A stretch of DNA of 64,000 bases from the NCBI RefSeq assembly GCF_014204795.1, contig NZ_JACHMB010000001.1, forward strand, positions 6,274,501 to 6,338,500. The letters run 5' to 3'. The notes beneath the pieces are model-generated. The model saw only the letters and a program-made list of their open reading frames with translations. It was not told the DNA's origin and did no database searches. The position numbers and the translations under genes are program-made. Position 1 is the stretch's first letter. Each line of letters starts with the position of its first letter. Shown here in pieces: positions 17,023 to 24,884 of the stretch. The DNA comes from Nonomuraea jabiensis (lineage in GTDB: Bacteria; Actinomycetota; Actinomycetes; Streptosporangiales; Streptosporangiaceae).

Positions 17023-17155
17023 TCATCCGTGATGAGCCCGAATGTCGTCGTCTGGAGCTATCCGGCCACGCTCACTGACCGGATAGCCGTTCGCTCTCGC
17101 CCAGTCCCGGATCTGGGTGCGGCCGAGCTTGGGCGTCCGGTAGGTGACGCGGAGG
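17023..17155 (-). pseudogene. Lsr2-type C-terminal DNA-binding domain fragment
   Basis: Minus-strand translation reads RTQIRDWARANGYPVSERGRI followed by a short tail and TGA at 17023. This is the Lsr2 C-terminal domain, which binds AT-rich DNA through its RGR minor-groove motif; both the WAR-NGY helix and the RGR are intact. The dimerisation domain is absent, and no start codon or homologous sequence continues upstream past about 17155, where a hydrolase fragment begins on the other strand. Confidence 0.7.
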
Positions 17156-17162
17156 GAAAGCC

Positions 17163-17479
17163 GTGACACAAGCGCTGGCCGGTGCCGCCACGGAGCAGCG
17201 GATCATGGACTATCTGGACCCGTGGACCGATGCGCGGGCTCGCCGCTCCTGGATGGCCATGGTGGGCGCAGCCGACAACCGCTACACGCGGGATCTCGTC
17301 CCCGCCCTGCGGCAGAACGCGACACCCAAGCTGCTGATCTGCGGTTCGCCTCGGAGATCCCGCATACCCGACTGATACGTATCCCGGATGCAGGACACCT
17401 CCCCACGGAAAACGCGCCGGGCCAGATCGCACGCGCACTCGTTGACTTCTTCACGGCATCGAGGCTGAGTGGGCGGTAG
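17163..17479 (+). pseudogene. Alpha/beta hydrolase C-terminal fragment
   Basis: One frame gives SWMAMVGAADNRYTRDLVPAL, RQNATPKLLICG; a different frame then gives HTRLIRIPDAGHLPTENAP, GQIARALVDFF. Together these are the last third of an alpha/beta hydrolase, with the catalytic His in AGHLPTEN. The segment that should carry the acid residue between LLICG and the HTRL strand is deleted, with a frameshift near 17350. The N-terminal two thirds, including the nucleophile, are missing. Confidence 0.7.
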
Positions 17480-17499
17480 GTGAACCGCCGTCGGGTGCG

Positions 17500-17715
17500 G
17501 GCTGGTGACCGGCATGGTGGAGAGTTTCATGATCGCTTTTAGGGTGGTGATCTCGGGCATGGTGCCGGTCCGGGCGGCGGGGTCGACATGATCGAGGTGA
17601 GGGTGCGCACTCGGATGGGGTGCCGAATGCGAGGGTCTGGGCGATCATCCCGCCCAGCGAGGTGCCGACCAGGTGCGCGGGCTGCCATCCGAGGGCCCGG
17701 ATAACGATGGCACCG
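17500..17715 (-). pseudogene. Alpha/beta hydrolase nucleophile-elbow fragment
   Basis: Minus strand: IRALGWQPAHLVGTSLGGM, IAQTLAFGTPS, then in another frame RVRTLTSIMSTPPPGPAP. This is the middle of an alpha/beta hydrolase, with GTSLGG as the nucleophile elbow. It is frameshifted and lacks both ends. The sequence style differs from the plus-strand fragment at 17163, so I take it as a second, different hydrolase. Confidence 0.65.
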
Positions 17716-17800
17716 GCGCTACGGGCAGCATAAGCAGCCCTGATAGTCCGTGCAGAAATCTTCGTTGGTGCTTAGCCCATGGGCAGAACAGAATGCCCAC

Positions 17801-18217
17801 ATGTCTGGTTCCACAGGCCCTCAGGCCGATGCCACACGTCATCCCCGCGAACATCTGACTGTGACGCCTTCTCCGGAAGCGTTCCGCCGGGCCAGAGCCG
17901 ACGGAAATGAGCGCCTGCGCGGCAGCGGCTCGTTGTTCGAATCCTTCTTCGCGTTGGACGGAGCAGCGTACGCGCCCGGCGCCCTGCCCGTCTCGGTCAA
18001 GGAACTGCTCGGCCTCGTGGTGTCCGTGATGAAGGACTGCGAGGAATGCGTCTACTACCACCTCGAACGATGTGGCGAAGAGCGGGTCGCTCGTGACCAG
18101 GTGCTCGAGGCGCTGCAGATCGCCCTCATTGGAGGCGGGTCGGTCACCATTCCGCTCCTTCGCCGGGCCGTCTCTTACATGGAGAAGCTCCCGAACCTCG
18201 GCGATGGGAAAGCGTGA
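17801..18217 (+). CDS. Carboxymuconolactone decarboxylase family (AhpD-like) protein
   Basis: 138 residues from the ATG at 17801. The segment LGLVVSVMKDCEECVYYHLERC carries the CxxC-x(3-4)-H pattern of AhpD-like CMD proteins (CEEC then His), with helices SVKELLGLVV before it and QVLEALQIALIGGGSVTIPLLRRAV after it. Such proteins are thiol-disulfide active and cytosolic; many act in peroxide or alkylhydroperoxide defence. The frame is open to 17750 but that extension has no supporting site. It is convergent with the multicopper oxidase gene. Confidence 0.8.
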   Translation: MSGSTGPQADATRHPREHLTVTPSPEAFRRARADGNERLRGSGSLFESFFALDGAAYAPGALPVSVKELLGLVVSVMKDCEECVYYHLERCGEERVARDQVLEALQIALIGGGSVTIPLLRRAVSYMEKLPNLGDGKA

Positions 18218-18365
18218 GTGAAGTTCAGCAGCACAACTTAGCGTGACGTTACGGCACCTTCCGTCACCATCGAATCTGCGACAGAGCCACTGACTACTGG
18301 ACACACCTGGGGCGCCTGGTCGCGGTCACCGCCCGCGTGGACCGGATATCCGTGGACTGGATTGC

Positions 18366-19826
18366 TCAGTGTCCTGTATGGGTGGGGATGGTGAGGTTCA
18401 CCTGACTCTCGGTACCGGGTTTGACGATCACGAATTGCCCCATCATGCCGGAGTCCTCGTGGCGGAGGATGTGGCAGTGGTACATGTACGGCGAGGCCGG
18501 GTCGGTGAAGCCGCCGAACTGGACCGCGAGCCGTACGACGCTCTTGGACGGCACGTAGACGGTGTCCTTGTAGCCGGTGGCGTAGGCGGGCGGCGCTGAG
18601 CCGCCCGTCTCCAGCACCTGGAAGGCGACCTCGTGAATGTGGAAGTTGTGGGAGTAGACGTTGTTCTCGATCTCCCAGATCTCGATGGCACCGGCGGGCA
18701 CGACCTCGTCGATGCGCGCCATGTCCATCTCCTTGCCGTTGATGGCGTCGTGACCGCTGAGCCTGAAGCGCCGTACCTTCGCGCCGGCAGGGGCGGAGAT
18801 GGGCGCCAGGGGTACCAGGCGGGCGGGGACGTCAGGAGCCGGCTTGAGATCGTCGGCGGCGATGAGCTTCAGCAGGTCGAAGTCGCCCTTGCCGATGTCG
18901 ACGCCGTTGTCGGTGGTGCGCAGTACGACCTGCTCGCCGGGTGCGAAGGCCACGATGATCTCCGCGCGCTCGCCGGGGGTGAGTGAGAACGTCTCGACCT
19001 CGACCGGGGTACTGAGCAGGCCGCCGTCGTTGGCGATGACGTGGAAGCGGCGTTTGTCGGCGAAGGCCAGGTTGTACATGCGGGCGTTGGAGCCGTTGAG
19101 CACGCGAAAACGCACCCGCTCGGTGGTGACGGTCAGGTGGGGGTTGTAGGTGCCGTTGACGAGGATGTGGTCGCCCAGAATGCCGAAGGTGCCCTTGAGC
19201 GGGTCACCGTCGAAGGAGCCGTCGGCGGCGAACTTCTTGTCCTGCAGGATCAGCGGGAAGTCGTTGACACCGTAGTCGGCGGGCAGGTCGAGATCGTGGT
19301 CGTCGTCGAGGATGAACATTCCGGCCAGACCGCGGTAGACGTGCTGAGCCGTGGTGCCGTGGGGATGTGGGTGGTACCACGAGGTGGCGGCGGGCTGGTC
19401 GATCGTCCAGTGCGGCGTCCAGACGGTGCCTGGCTCGATGGGCTGGTGCGGGCCGCCGTCCATTCGGGCCGGCAGGCGCATACCGTGCCAGTGCACGGTG
19501 CTGACCTCGGGTAGCTGATTGCGTACGGCCATCTGGACCTTGTCGCCGCGGCCGGCGCGCAGTGTCGGACCGAGGAAGGTTCCGTTGAAGCCCCAGGTGG
19601 GTGTCTGTTTGCCGGCCAGGATCTGCGTCCGGCCCGCCTGCATGGACAGCTCGAAGCGCCGTACGCCGTCCTTGCCCGGCTCGGGGTGAAGCAGCGGGGG
19701 CACCCGCAGGGGATTGCCGAAATCGAGTGCGGCCGCCTGAGACGGGGAACTGGTGTCGGAATCGGAGCTACAGGCCGCTGCCAGGCTGGACAGGGCTGCG
19801 ACTGTGAGGAACTTACGTCGATGCAC
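18366..19826 (-). CDS. Multicopper oxidase, exported
   Basis: 486 residues from a GTG at 19826. The N-terminus MHRRKFLTVAALSSLAAACSSDSD has a twin-arginine-like start and a lipobox (LAAAC), so it is probably a membrane-anchored exported lipoprotein. Copper motifs in order: HWHG, YHPHPHG, HNFHIHEVAF, and HCHILRHEDSGMMGQF with the T1 Cys and axial Met. The organisation is the three-cupredoxin CueO/CotA/bilirubin oxidase type. Substrates may be phenolics, Cu(I) or Mn(II); the sequence does not decide. A longer frame to 19991 has no ribosome binding site. Confidence 0.9.
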   Translation of the reverse strand: MHRRKFLTVAALSSLAAACSSDSDTSSPSQAAALDFGNPLRVPPLLHPEPGKDGVRRFELSMQAGRTQILAGKQTPTWGFNGTFLGPTLRAGRGDKVQMAVRNQLPEVSTVHWHGMRLPARMDGGPHQPIEPGTVWTPHWTIDQPAATSWYHPHPHGTTAQHVYRGLAGMFILDDDHDLDLPADYGVNDFPLILQDKKFAADGSFDGDPLKGTFGILGDHILVNGTYNPHLTVTTERVRFRVLNGSNARMYNLAFADKRRFHVIANDGGLLSTPVEVETFSLTPGERAEIIVAFAPGEQVVLRTTDNGVDIGKGDFDLLKLIAADDLKPAPDVPARLVPLAPISAPAGAKVRRFRLSGHDAINGKEMDMARIDEVVPAGAIEIWEIENNVYSHNFHIHEVAFQVLETGGSAPPAYATGYKDTVYVPSKSVVRLAVQFGGFTDPASPYMYHCHILRHEDSGMMGQFVIVKPGTESQVNLTIPTHTGH

Positions 19827-20002
19827 GGTCGAAAACCTTAGCGATCTATCCCATTCGCTATGAATGGCGGGTTTGGCGACGGCCGATGCGGCGAGGCCGT
19901 GATGAGCAAGCAAGCGGAATCCGACAACCCAGCCTGAACACCGACGCGAGCACCGACAACAAGGTGCGAACGCCAGCAGCCGCAACTGCAACCGACACCG
20001 GA

Positions 20003-20160
20003 TGTCCTTTCCAAGGGAATGGCGTTGCTCAGCCCGGTGGCAAGGAGACGCAGCACCTCCAGTTCCCGAGGTGTCAGCTCCGACAGCTCCCGGTGTACGG
20101 CTGGTCTGGCCTCCTCAGCGGCGGGCGAACCGCTCGACCAGGCGGCGTGTGATCGCCGCT
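20003..20160 (-). pseudogene. NarL/LuxR-type response regulator remnant
   Basis: Minus strand: AITRRLVERFARR followed by TGA, then in another frame RPAVHRELSELTPRELEVLRLLATGLSNA. This is the linker and first helices of the LuxR HTH of a NarL-family response regulator, frameshifted in the linker and cut off before the recognition helix. The receiver domain is absent. It occupies part of the otherwise gene-free interval 19827-20309, in which I see nothing else. Confidence 0.7.
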
Positions 20161-20309
20161 AGACGTTAGCGGGGATCCGCTCGCGTGCTGGGGCTGGATC
20201 AGCGTGGTCTGGTGAGGTCCGGACTGATCCCAGGCAATCGCCCGCGCGGGTTTGTCGACTTGTTCAAGGACGCGGCGTCGTCGGACTTCGCGCTCATGCG
20301 ATGAGCGGA

Positions 20310-21290
20310 TCAGCCCCGCTGGCCGGGACGGTCCACGATCACTGATGCCAGCAGGGCCGTGCTCCACACCGCTCCCTTGCGGGCGACGGGTTCCGCCACG
20401 CCGGGCTGCATCTCATCCTGCAGCCAGACTTTCCGGCTGCCCAGGTAGCGGTAGGTGGCAGGATCCAAAATCTCGTATTTGCGGTAGGGCCGTGCATCGC
20501 CGGGTTGCTCCCGCCAGACGCCCAGCCCGCTGCGGCCGGCGGCGTCGCTCACGCCCTGCTCGATCTGGACGCCTGGGATGAGCGCGAGAGCACGGAACAT
20601 GGCAGCCTCCAGTCGCGGGGGCATCGAGCCGTACTCCCTCAGGTAGAGCATGATCACGTTATACGCCCGAACGTCGTCGGGCACGACGGTCTTGGGCACC
20701 CCCTCCTCACGCGCTCCCTTGATCCAGTGGCGGTCACCCGTGACCTCGGCCAGCAGCTTCCTCGGGTCGGTCGGCAGTGCGCGGAGCTTGGCGTCGTACT
20801 GCTGCGGCGACAGCTCGTCGTCGCCCGGATCCAGGGGGTTACCCTCGGAGCCCACGTGCAGTCTTCCGTCCTCACCGAAGCCGGCGGCCTGCATGCCGTC
20901 ATAGCGCATCCAGTGCTCACTGGTCTCGATCGTGTCCGAATTCGGCTGCTTGTCCAGGGTCTTGGTGTAGCGCCACTGCGTCGGCAGCGGCACCGGGGCG
21001 CTCTCGCGCCTGCTCGCCACCTCGGCGGCGCGGGCCAGCACCACACCGGAGTCAAGTTGGACGACCGAGGGGGTAGCCGCCGGCTCCTGAGTGGGAGATT
21101 GCGGCCGAAAAGTCGCCACGGCGACCGCGGTGGCGGCCCCCAACGCCCCAACCACGAGCAGACGACGCCCCAGTGCCCACCTGCGCCCCCGCATCCGCAT
21201 CAGCAGCCGCCGCCGCTCCGGGATGATCCACTCCTCGCCGGGCTCGGGCACCTCGGTGCGCCACTCGCGCACCCATCGCAGCTCATCCAT
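20310..21290 (-). CDS. CU044_5270-like membrane protein, probable anti-sigma partner
   Basis: 326 residues: a short cytoplasmic N-terminus (MDELRWVREWRTEVPEPGEEW), basic stretch, one membrane segment (LLVVGALGAATAVAVATF, about residues 45-62) and a roughly 260-residue extracytoplasmic domain with WRYTKTLDKQP and ATYRYLGSRKVWLQD. This is the pattern of the CU044_5270 family found beside ECF sigma genes in Streptosporangiaceae and relatives. Its ATG overlaps the sigma stop by eight bases, so the two are translationally coupled. The inferred role is sequestration of the sigma factor at the membrane; no zinc-binding HxxxCxxC motif is visible. Confidence 0.75.
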   Translation of the reverse strand: MDELRWVREWRTEVPEPGEEWIIPERRRLLMRMRGRRWALGRRLLVVGALGAATAVAVATFRPQSPTQEPAATPSVVQLDSGVVLARAAEVASRRESAPVPLPTQWRYTKTLDKQPNSDTIETSEHWMRYDGMQAAGFGEDGRLHVGSEGNPLDPGDDELSPQQYDAKLRALPTDPRKLLAEVTGDRHWIKGAREEGVPKTVVPDDVRAYNVIMLYLREYGSMPPRLEAAMFRALALIPGVQIEQGVSDAAGRSGLGVWREQPGDARPYRKYEILDPATYRYLGSRKVWLQDEMQPGVAEPVARKGAVWSTALLASVIVDRPGQRG

Positions 21291-21873
21291 CCGAGGGCTC
21301 CTTTCGCATCATCGCAGGGTCGGAATCGCCGAGCGCCTGGCGTGTCCTGGCCCGGGCCCGGTTCAGGCGGGATCTGACGGTGCCGACCGGAATGTCCAGC
21401 GCGCGGGCCACGTCGTCATACGACATGTCGGCCCAGGCCACGAGTAACAACACCTCCCGGTCCCGGGGTGACAGCTCCATCAGAGCCGCCGCCAGTCCGG
21501 CCTGCTGCGCGGCAACCCGGTCGTCGACACGTTCGGCGTACGGCTCGACGATCTCGTCGACGCCGCTGCGGACCAACGCCCGGTAGAACCGGACCTCCAC
21601 CCGCCGATGCCGGCTGACGAGCCGGGCGGCGATGCCGTACAGCCAAGGCCGCGCGTCAGAATGGCTCAGGTCGTAGCGGCCGCGACGCCGGAAAGCGGCC
21701 AAAAACGCGTCGGAGACGATGTCGTCGGCCAGGGAAGGACCCAGCCGCCGGGCAACATAGCGCCGCAACGCGGGTGCGTGCCTGTTGAACAGGTCGGCGA
21801 AGGCCTCCGGATCGTGCTCCGAGCGCCGTATCAGCTCGGCGTCATCGGCCCTGCCGGATTCGTCGGCGATCAC
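21283..21873 (-). CDS. ECF RNA polymerase sigma factor
   Basis: 196 residues. Region 2 (FADLFNRHAPALRRYVARRLGPS, ADDIVSDAFLAAFRR, ARPWLYGIAARLVSRHRR) and region 4 (MELSPRDREVLLLVAWADMS, YDDVARALDIPVGTVRSRLNRARAR) are complete. It should direct RNA polymerase to a stress regulon, possibly including its own promoter. It is coupled to the downstream membrane protein by overlapping stop and start. Confidence 0.92.
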   Translation of the reverse strand: MIADESGRADDAELIRRSEHDPEAFADLFNRHAPALRRYVARRLGPSLADDIVSDAFLAAFRRRGRYDLSHSDARPWLYGIAARLVSRHRRVEVRFYRALVRSGVDEIVEPYAERVDDRVAAQQAGLAAALMELSPRDREVLLLVAWADMSYDDVARALDIPVGTVRSRLNRARARTRQALGDSDPAMMRKEPSDG

Positions 21874-22074
21874 ATGCTGCTCCCGTCCCTACGTATCGAT
21901 TCGCCAGCTTTCGCCCGGACGACCGACACAAGTTCACGTTATGAGATGTGATCTGTGTCACTTCACAGGCTCATCCAGCCTGGAGGCCGAAGCCGGCTGG
22001 TGGTTGAAGCGGAGGATCTGCGTCGCAACGCCGACTCTGCCGGCCTCGCCTGCGCGCCAGATTACGCTCCGCGT

Positions 22075-22549
22075 TCAACATGGAACTGGCGGGGGGAAGC
22101 GCCGCGCGAGCAGGTCGGCGTACAACCAGTGGACGGTCGTCCGGCGCCCGTCGAGCAGGCCCGCGGCGGCCAGCACGAACGCGCCCGAGCAGAGCGAAAC
22201 GACCCGCGCCCCGGCCTCGTGGGCCGCCCGCACGGCCGCGACCAGGCCGGGCGGCTGGGCATCGTGCACGTCGGCGCACGCGGGAACGATCACGGTGTGC
22301 GCCGTGGCCAGCTCGTCCAGGCCGTGCACGGTGCCGGCCACGAAGCCCGCCCCGATCGTGGTGCGGCCAGGTTCGGCCGCGCACACCGTGGAGTCGTAGG
22401 GCCATGGGTCGGCCAGGTCGAGACGGGCCCGGCCGAAGACCTCGCACGGAATGGCGACCTCGAAGATCGGCACGTCGATCGACCCACGACGCGAACGACT
22501 CACCGGACGCCGGTGGCACCACCAACGCCAGCCGCCGTGGCCAGACCGC
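22075..22549 (-). pseudogene. GlxA-type (DJ-1/PfpI plus AraC) regulator remnant
   Basis: Minus strand: RRLALVVPPASG, then in another frame VPIFEVAIPCEVFGRARLDL, IVPACADVHDAQPPGLVAA, VVSLCSGAFVLAAAGLLDGR, TTVHWLYADLLARRFP and a stop. This is the N-terminal DJ-1/PfpI-like domain of a GlxA-family AraC regulator. A frameshift lies near 22500, and the sequence stops before the AraC HTH domain, of which no trace was found down to 21874. Confidence 0.75.
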
Positions 22550-22689
22550 CGCCATCCCGGTTCGAACCTCTTGCCGTACCTGCCGCTACTGCCAACTTCG
22601 ATGGCGCGCTTCCATGTCCACCTCCAGTTGCCGCGGCGGACTGTCGTCTTCAAAGCCGTCAGACAACTGCCCGGGAGCGGGAGGTGTGC

Positions 22690-22718
22690 TTGACGTATCA
22701 AATGAACAATCTTTAAAT
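22690..22718 (+). promoter_or_regulatory. Probable promoter of the TetR-ferredoxin-P450 operon
   Basis: TTGACG (22690-22695) and TTAAAT (22713-22718) are separated by 17 bases, immediately before the TetR start codon at 22725. The stretch is AT-rich compared with its surroundings. Confidence 0.5.
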
Positions 22719-22724
22719 TCACTC

Positions 22725-23333
22725 ATGGGTCGCATCCCCGGCGTCACCGCCGCCGAGACGCGTGAGCGGTTGTTGAAGGCGGCCGCCGAGGTGTTCGCCG
22801 CACGCGGGTACGACGGCACGCGCGTGGCCGACATCGCCGCCGCCGCCGGCGTGAGCAACGGCGCGCTGTACGCGCACTTCGGCTCCAAGGCCGAGCTGCT
22901 CGTCGCCGCGCTGCGCGCCCACGGGCGGCGGATACTGGCCGGGCTGTTCGCCGCCGACCCCGACAGGTCGGCCGCGGAGCTGCTCCTGGTTCTCGGGCGG
23001 CGGCTGCCGCACGCCCGCGAGGCGGCCGGTTACCTCGTCGTCGAGGCGCTGGTCGCGGCCAGGCGGGACGAGGACGTCGCCCGGCCGATGCGTGACTACG
23101 TGGGCGAGCGGGCCGACTGGATCGCCGAGCTGGTACGGGCGGGCCAGGGCGACGGGGAGCTGGACCCCGGGTTGTCGCCGGAGGCGCTGGCCCACTTCTG
23201 CCTGCTGCTGGCGATGGGCAGCGCGCTCATCACGCCCGACCTGCACGCCGTCGACGACGCCGAATGGTCGGCGCTGCTGACCCGCGTCGTGGCGGCCATC
23301 GCCCCACCGGACAGAGCGGAGGACCCGCAGTGA
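22725..23333 (+). CDS. TetR/AcrR family transcriptional regulator
   Basis: 202 residues from the ATG at 22725. The HTH spans about residues 10-55 (TRERLLKAAAEVFAARGYDG, VADIAAAAGVSNGALYAHFGSKAELL). The C-terminal domain is a standard TetR ligand pocket with RDYVGERADWIAELVRAGQ. Its TGA overlaps the GTG of the ferredoxin gene, and the P450 follows, so this is an autoregulated three-gene operon. The likely ligand is the P450's substrate or product. The frame extends far upstream but that part is not TetR-like. Confidence 0.9.
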   Translation: MGRIPGVTAAETRERLLKAAAEVFAARGYDGTRVADIAAAAGVSNGALYAHFGSKAELLVAALRAHGRRILAGLFAADPDRSAAELLLVLGRRLPHAREAAGYLVVEALVAARRDEDVARPMRDYVGERADWIAELVRAGQGDGELDPGLSPEALAHFCLLLAMGSALITPDLHAVDDAEWSALLTRVVAAIAPPDRAEDPQ

Positions 23334-23530
23334 AAGTACAGATCGATCCCGGGCGCTGCCAGGGACACGGCCGCTGCTACGACCTGGCCCCGGGCCTGTT
23401 CGCCGAGGACGGCGAGGGCTACGGGCAGGTCGTCGGCGACGGCGTCGTGCCGCCGGGGGAGGAGCCGGAGGCGCGCCTGGCGGTGGCCAACTGCCCGGAA
23501 CGGGCGATCGACCTCGTGGAGGAGGCGTGA
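23330..23530 (+). CDS. Single-cluster ferredoxin with a CxxHxxC motif
   Basis: 66 residues: VQIDPGRCQGHGRCYDLAP near the N-terminus and ANCPERAIDL near the C-terminus. The cluster motif is Cys-x2-His-x2-Cys...Cys-Pro. His replaces the second Cys of a 4Fe ferredoxin, as in one class of actinobacterial P450-partner ferredoxins that carry [3Fe-4S] or His-ligated clusters. GTG start overlaps the TetR stop (GTGA), and the P450 begins one base after the ferredoxin stop. It most likely donates electrons to that P450. Confidence 0.9.
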   Translation: MKVQIDPGRCQGHGRCYDLAPGLFAEDGEGYGQVVGDGVVPPGEEPEARLAVANCPERAIDLVEEA

Positions 23531-23531
23531 G

Positions 23532-24803
23532 ATGACCGTTGACGACCGTTTCAGCCAGGACTTCCGGGGCACGGGAGACGACCCGCCCCTCGGCACGCGC
23601 AACGAGATCGTCACCGGCCCGGTGTCCGACTGGGCGACCGACTTCTCCCACCTGGAGCCCGAGTGGGCCGCTGACCCGTACCCCATCCAGGACGAGCTGC
23701 GGCAGCGCTGCCCGATCGCGCACACCGACCGCTTCGGCGGGGGCTGGCTGCCGACCCGGCACGAGGACGTGGCGGCCATCGCGTACGACACCGAGCGCTT
23801 CTCCTCGCGCTCGATCATCATGAGCAACTTCCGGCCGCCCCGCGAGGTCGCGCCGATCGGCGGCTCGCCGCCGATCTCCTCCGACCCGCCGTTCCACCAC
23901 GACGCGCGCAGGCTGCTGCTGCCGGCGTTCACCAAGACCGCCGTCGCCAGGCGGGAGGCGTCCACGCGGGCGCTCTGCCACGAGCTCATCGACGGGCTGG
24001 CCGGCCAGGACGTCGTGGACGCGGCCCGCGACTACGCCCAGCACATCCCGATGCGGGTCATCGCCGACATGCTCGGCTTCCCGCCCGAGGACGGGCCCCG
24101 CTTCCGCCAGTTCATCGAGAACGCGCTCGAAGGCGTGAACCGGCCGCCGGAGGAGCGGATGGAGGGGATGGAGCAGCTGTTCGACTACCTGCTCGTCCAG
24201 ATCCGCGACCACGTGGACCACCCGCGCGACGACCTGACGACCTATCTAATCGACGCCGAGCTGTACGGGCGGAAGCTGGAGTCCTCGCACGTGGCGGGGA
24301 CGATGGCGCTGCTGCTGATCGCCGGGATCGACACCACGTGGAGCGCGATCGGGGCGTCGCTGTGGCATCTGGCCAAGACGCCGCGCGACCGCGAGCGGCT
24401 GGTGGCCGAGCCCGAGCTGCTGCCGACCGCGATGGAGGAGCTCCTGCGGGCCTACGCGCCGGTCACCATGGCGCGGCTGGTCAAGGAGGACATGCGCTGG
24501 AACGGCGTCGACATGAAGGCCGACGACTGGGTCCTGCTGTCGTTCCCGGCGGCCAACCGCGACCCGGAGCAGTTCGACCGGGCCGGCGAGGTCGTCATCG
24601 ACCGGGAGGTCAACCGGCACGCCGCCTTCGGCCTGGGCATCCACCGCTGCGTGGGCTCGCACCTGGCCCGCATGGAGCTGCGGATCGCCCTGGAGGTGTG
24701 GCTGGAGCGCATTCCTGTCTTCGGCCTCGACGACCCGGCGGCGGTCACCTGGGCCACGGGGCAGGTCCGCGGCCCGCGTACGCTCCCGATCCGCATCGGC
24801 TGA
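23532..24803 (+). CDS. Cytochrome P450
   Basis: 423 residues, soluble bacterial class I type. I-helix AGIDTTW (Thr268/269) for oxygen activation, K-helix EELLRAYAPV (ExxR), and the heme loop AAFGLGIHRCVGSHLA with Cys373 as the thiolate ligand. In place of the usual FGxGxHxC the second residue of the loop is standard, so heme binding should be normal. The start at 23532 follows GGAGG. Substrate unknown; expression and electron supply probably come from the TetR and ferredoxin genes of the same operon. Confidence 0.93.
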   Translation: MTVDDRFSQDFRGTGDDPPLGTRNEIVTGPVSDWATDFSHLEPEWAADPYPIQDELRQRCPIAHTDRFGGGWLPTRHEDVAAIAYDTERFSSRSIIMSNFRPPREVAPIGGSPPISSDPPFHHDARRLLLPAFTKTAVARREASTRALCHELIDGLAGQDVVDAARDYAQHIPMRVIADMLGFPPEDGPRFRQFIENALEGVNRPPEERMEGMEQLFDYLLVQIRDHVDHPRDDLTTYLIDAELYGRKLESSHVAGTMALLLIAGIDTTWSAIGASLWHLAKTPRDRERLVAEPELLPTAMEELLRAYAPVTMARLVKEDMRWNGVDMKADDWVLLSFPAANRDPEQFDRAGEVVIDREVNRHAAFGLGIHRCVGSHLARMELRIALEVWLERIPVFGLDDPAAVTWATGQVRGPRTLPIRIG

Positions 24804-24884
24804 CCCCGACACTTGATCATCTTCGGGGTGGCTCGCTAGGGTTGGGCGCCTTTGCCCGATGCGCTCGCCCCCCGAGGATGTCCC

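Noticed and set aside
17645..18304. 219-codon frame on the minus strand opposite the AhpD-like gene
   Set aside because: The plus-strand frame carries the CxxC-His motif and coherent helices; the minus frame shows no family and has no start signal.
22725..24803. P450 operons considered as part of a secondary-metabolite cluster
   Set aside because: No PKS, NRPS, terpene synthase, RiPP or other core biosynthetic gene is present in the 64 kb.
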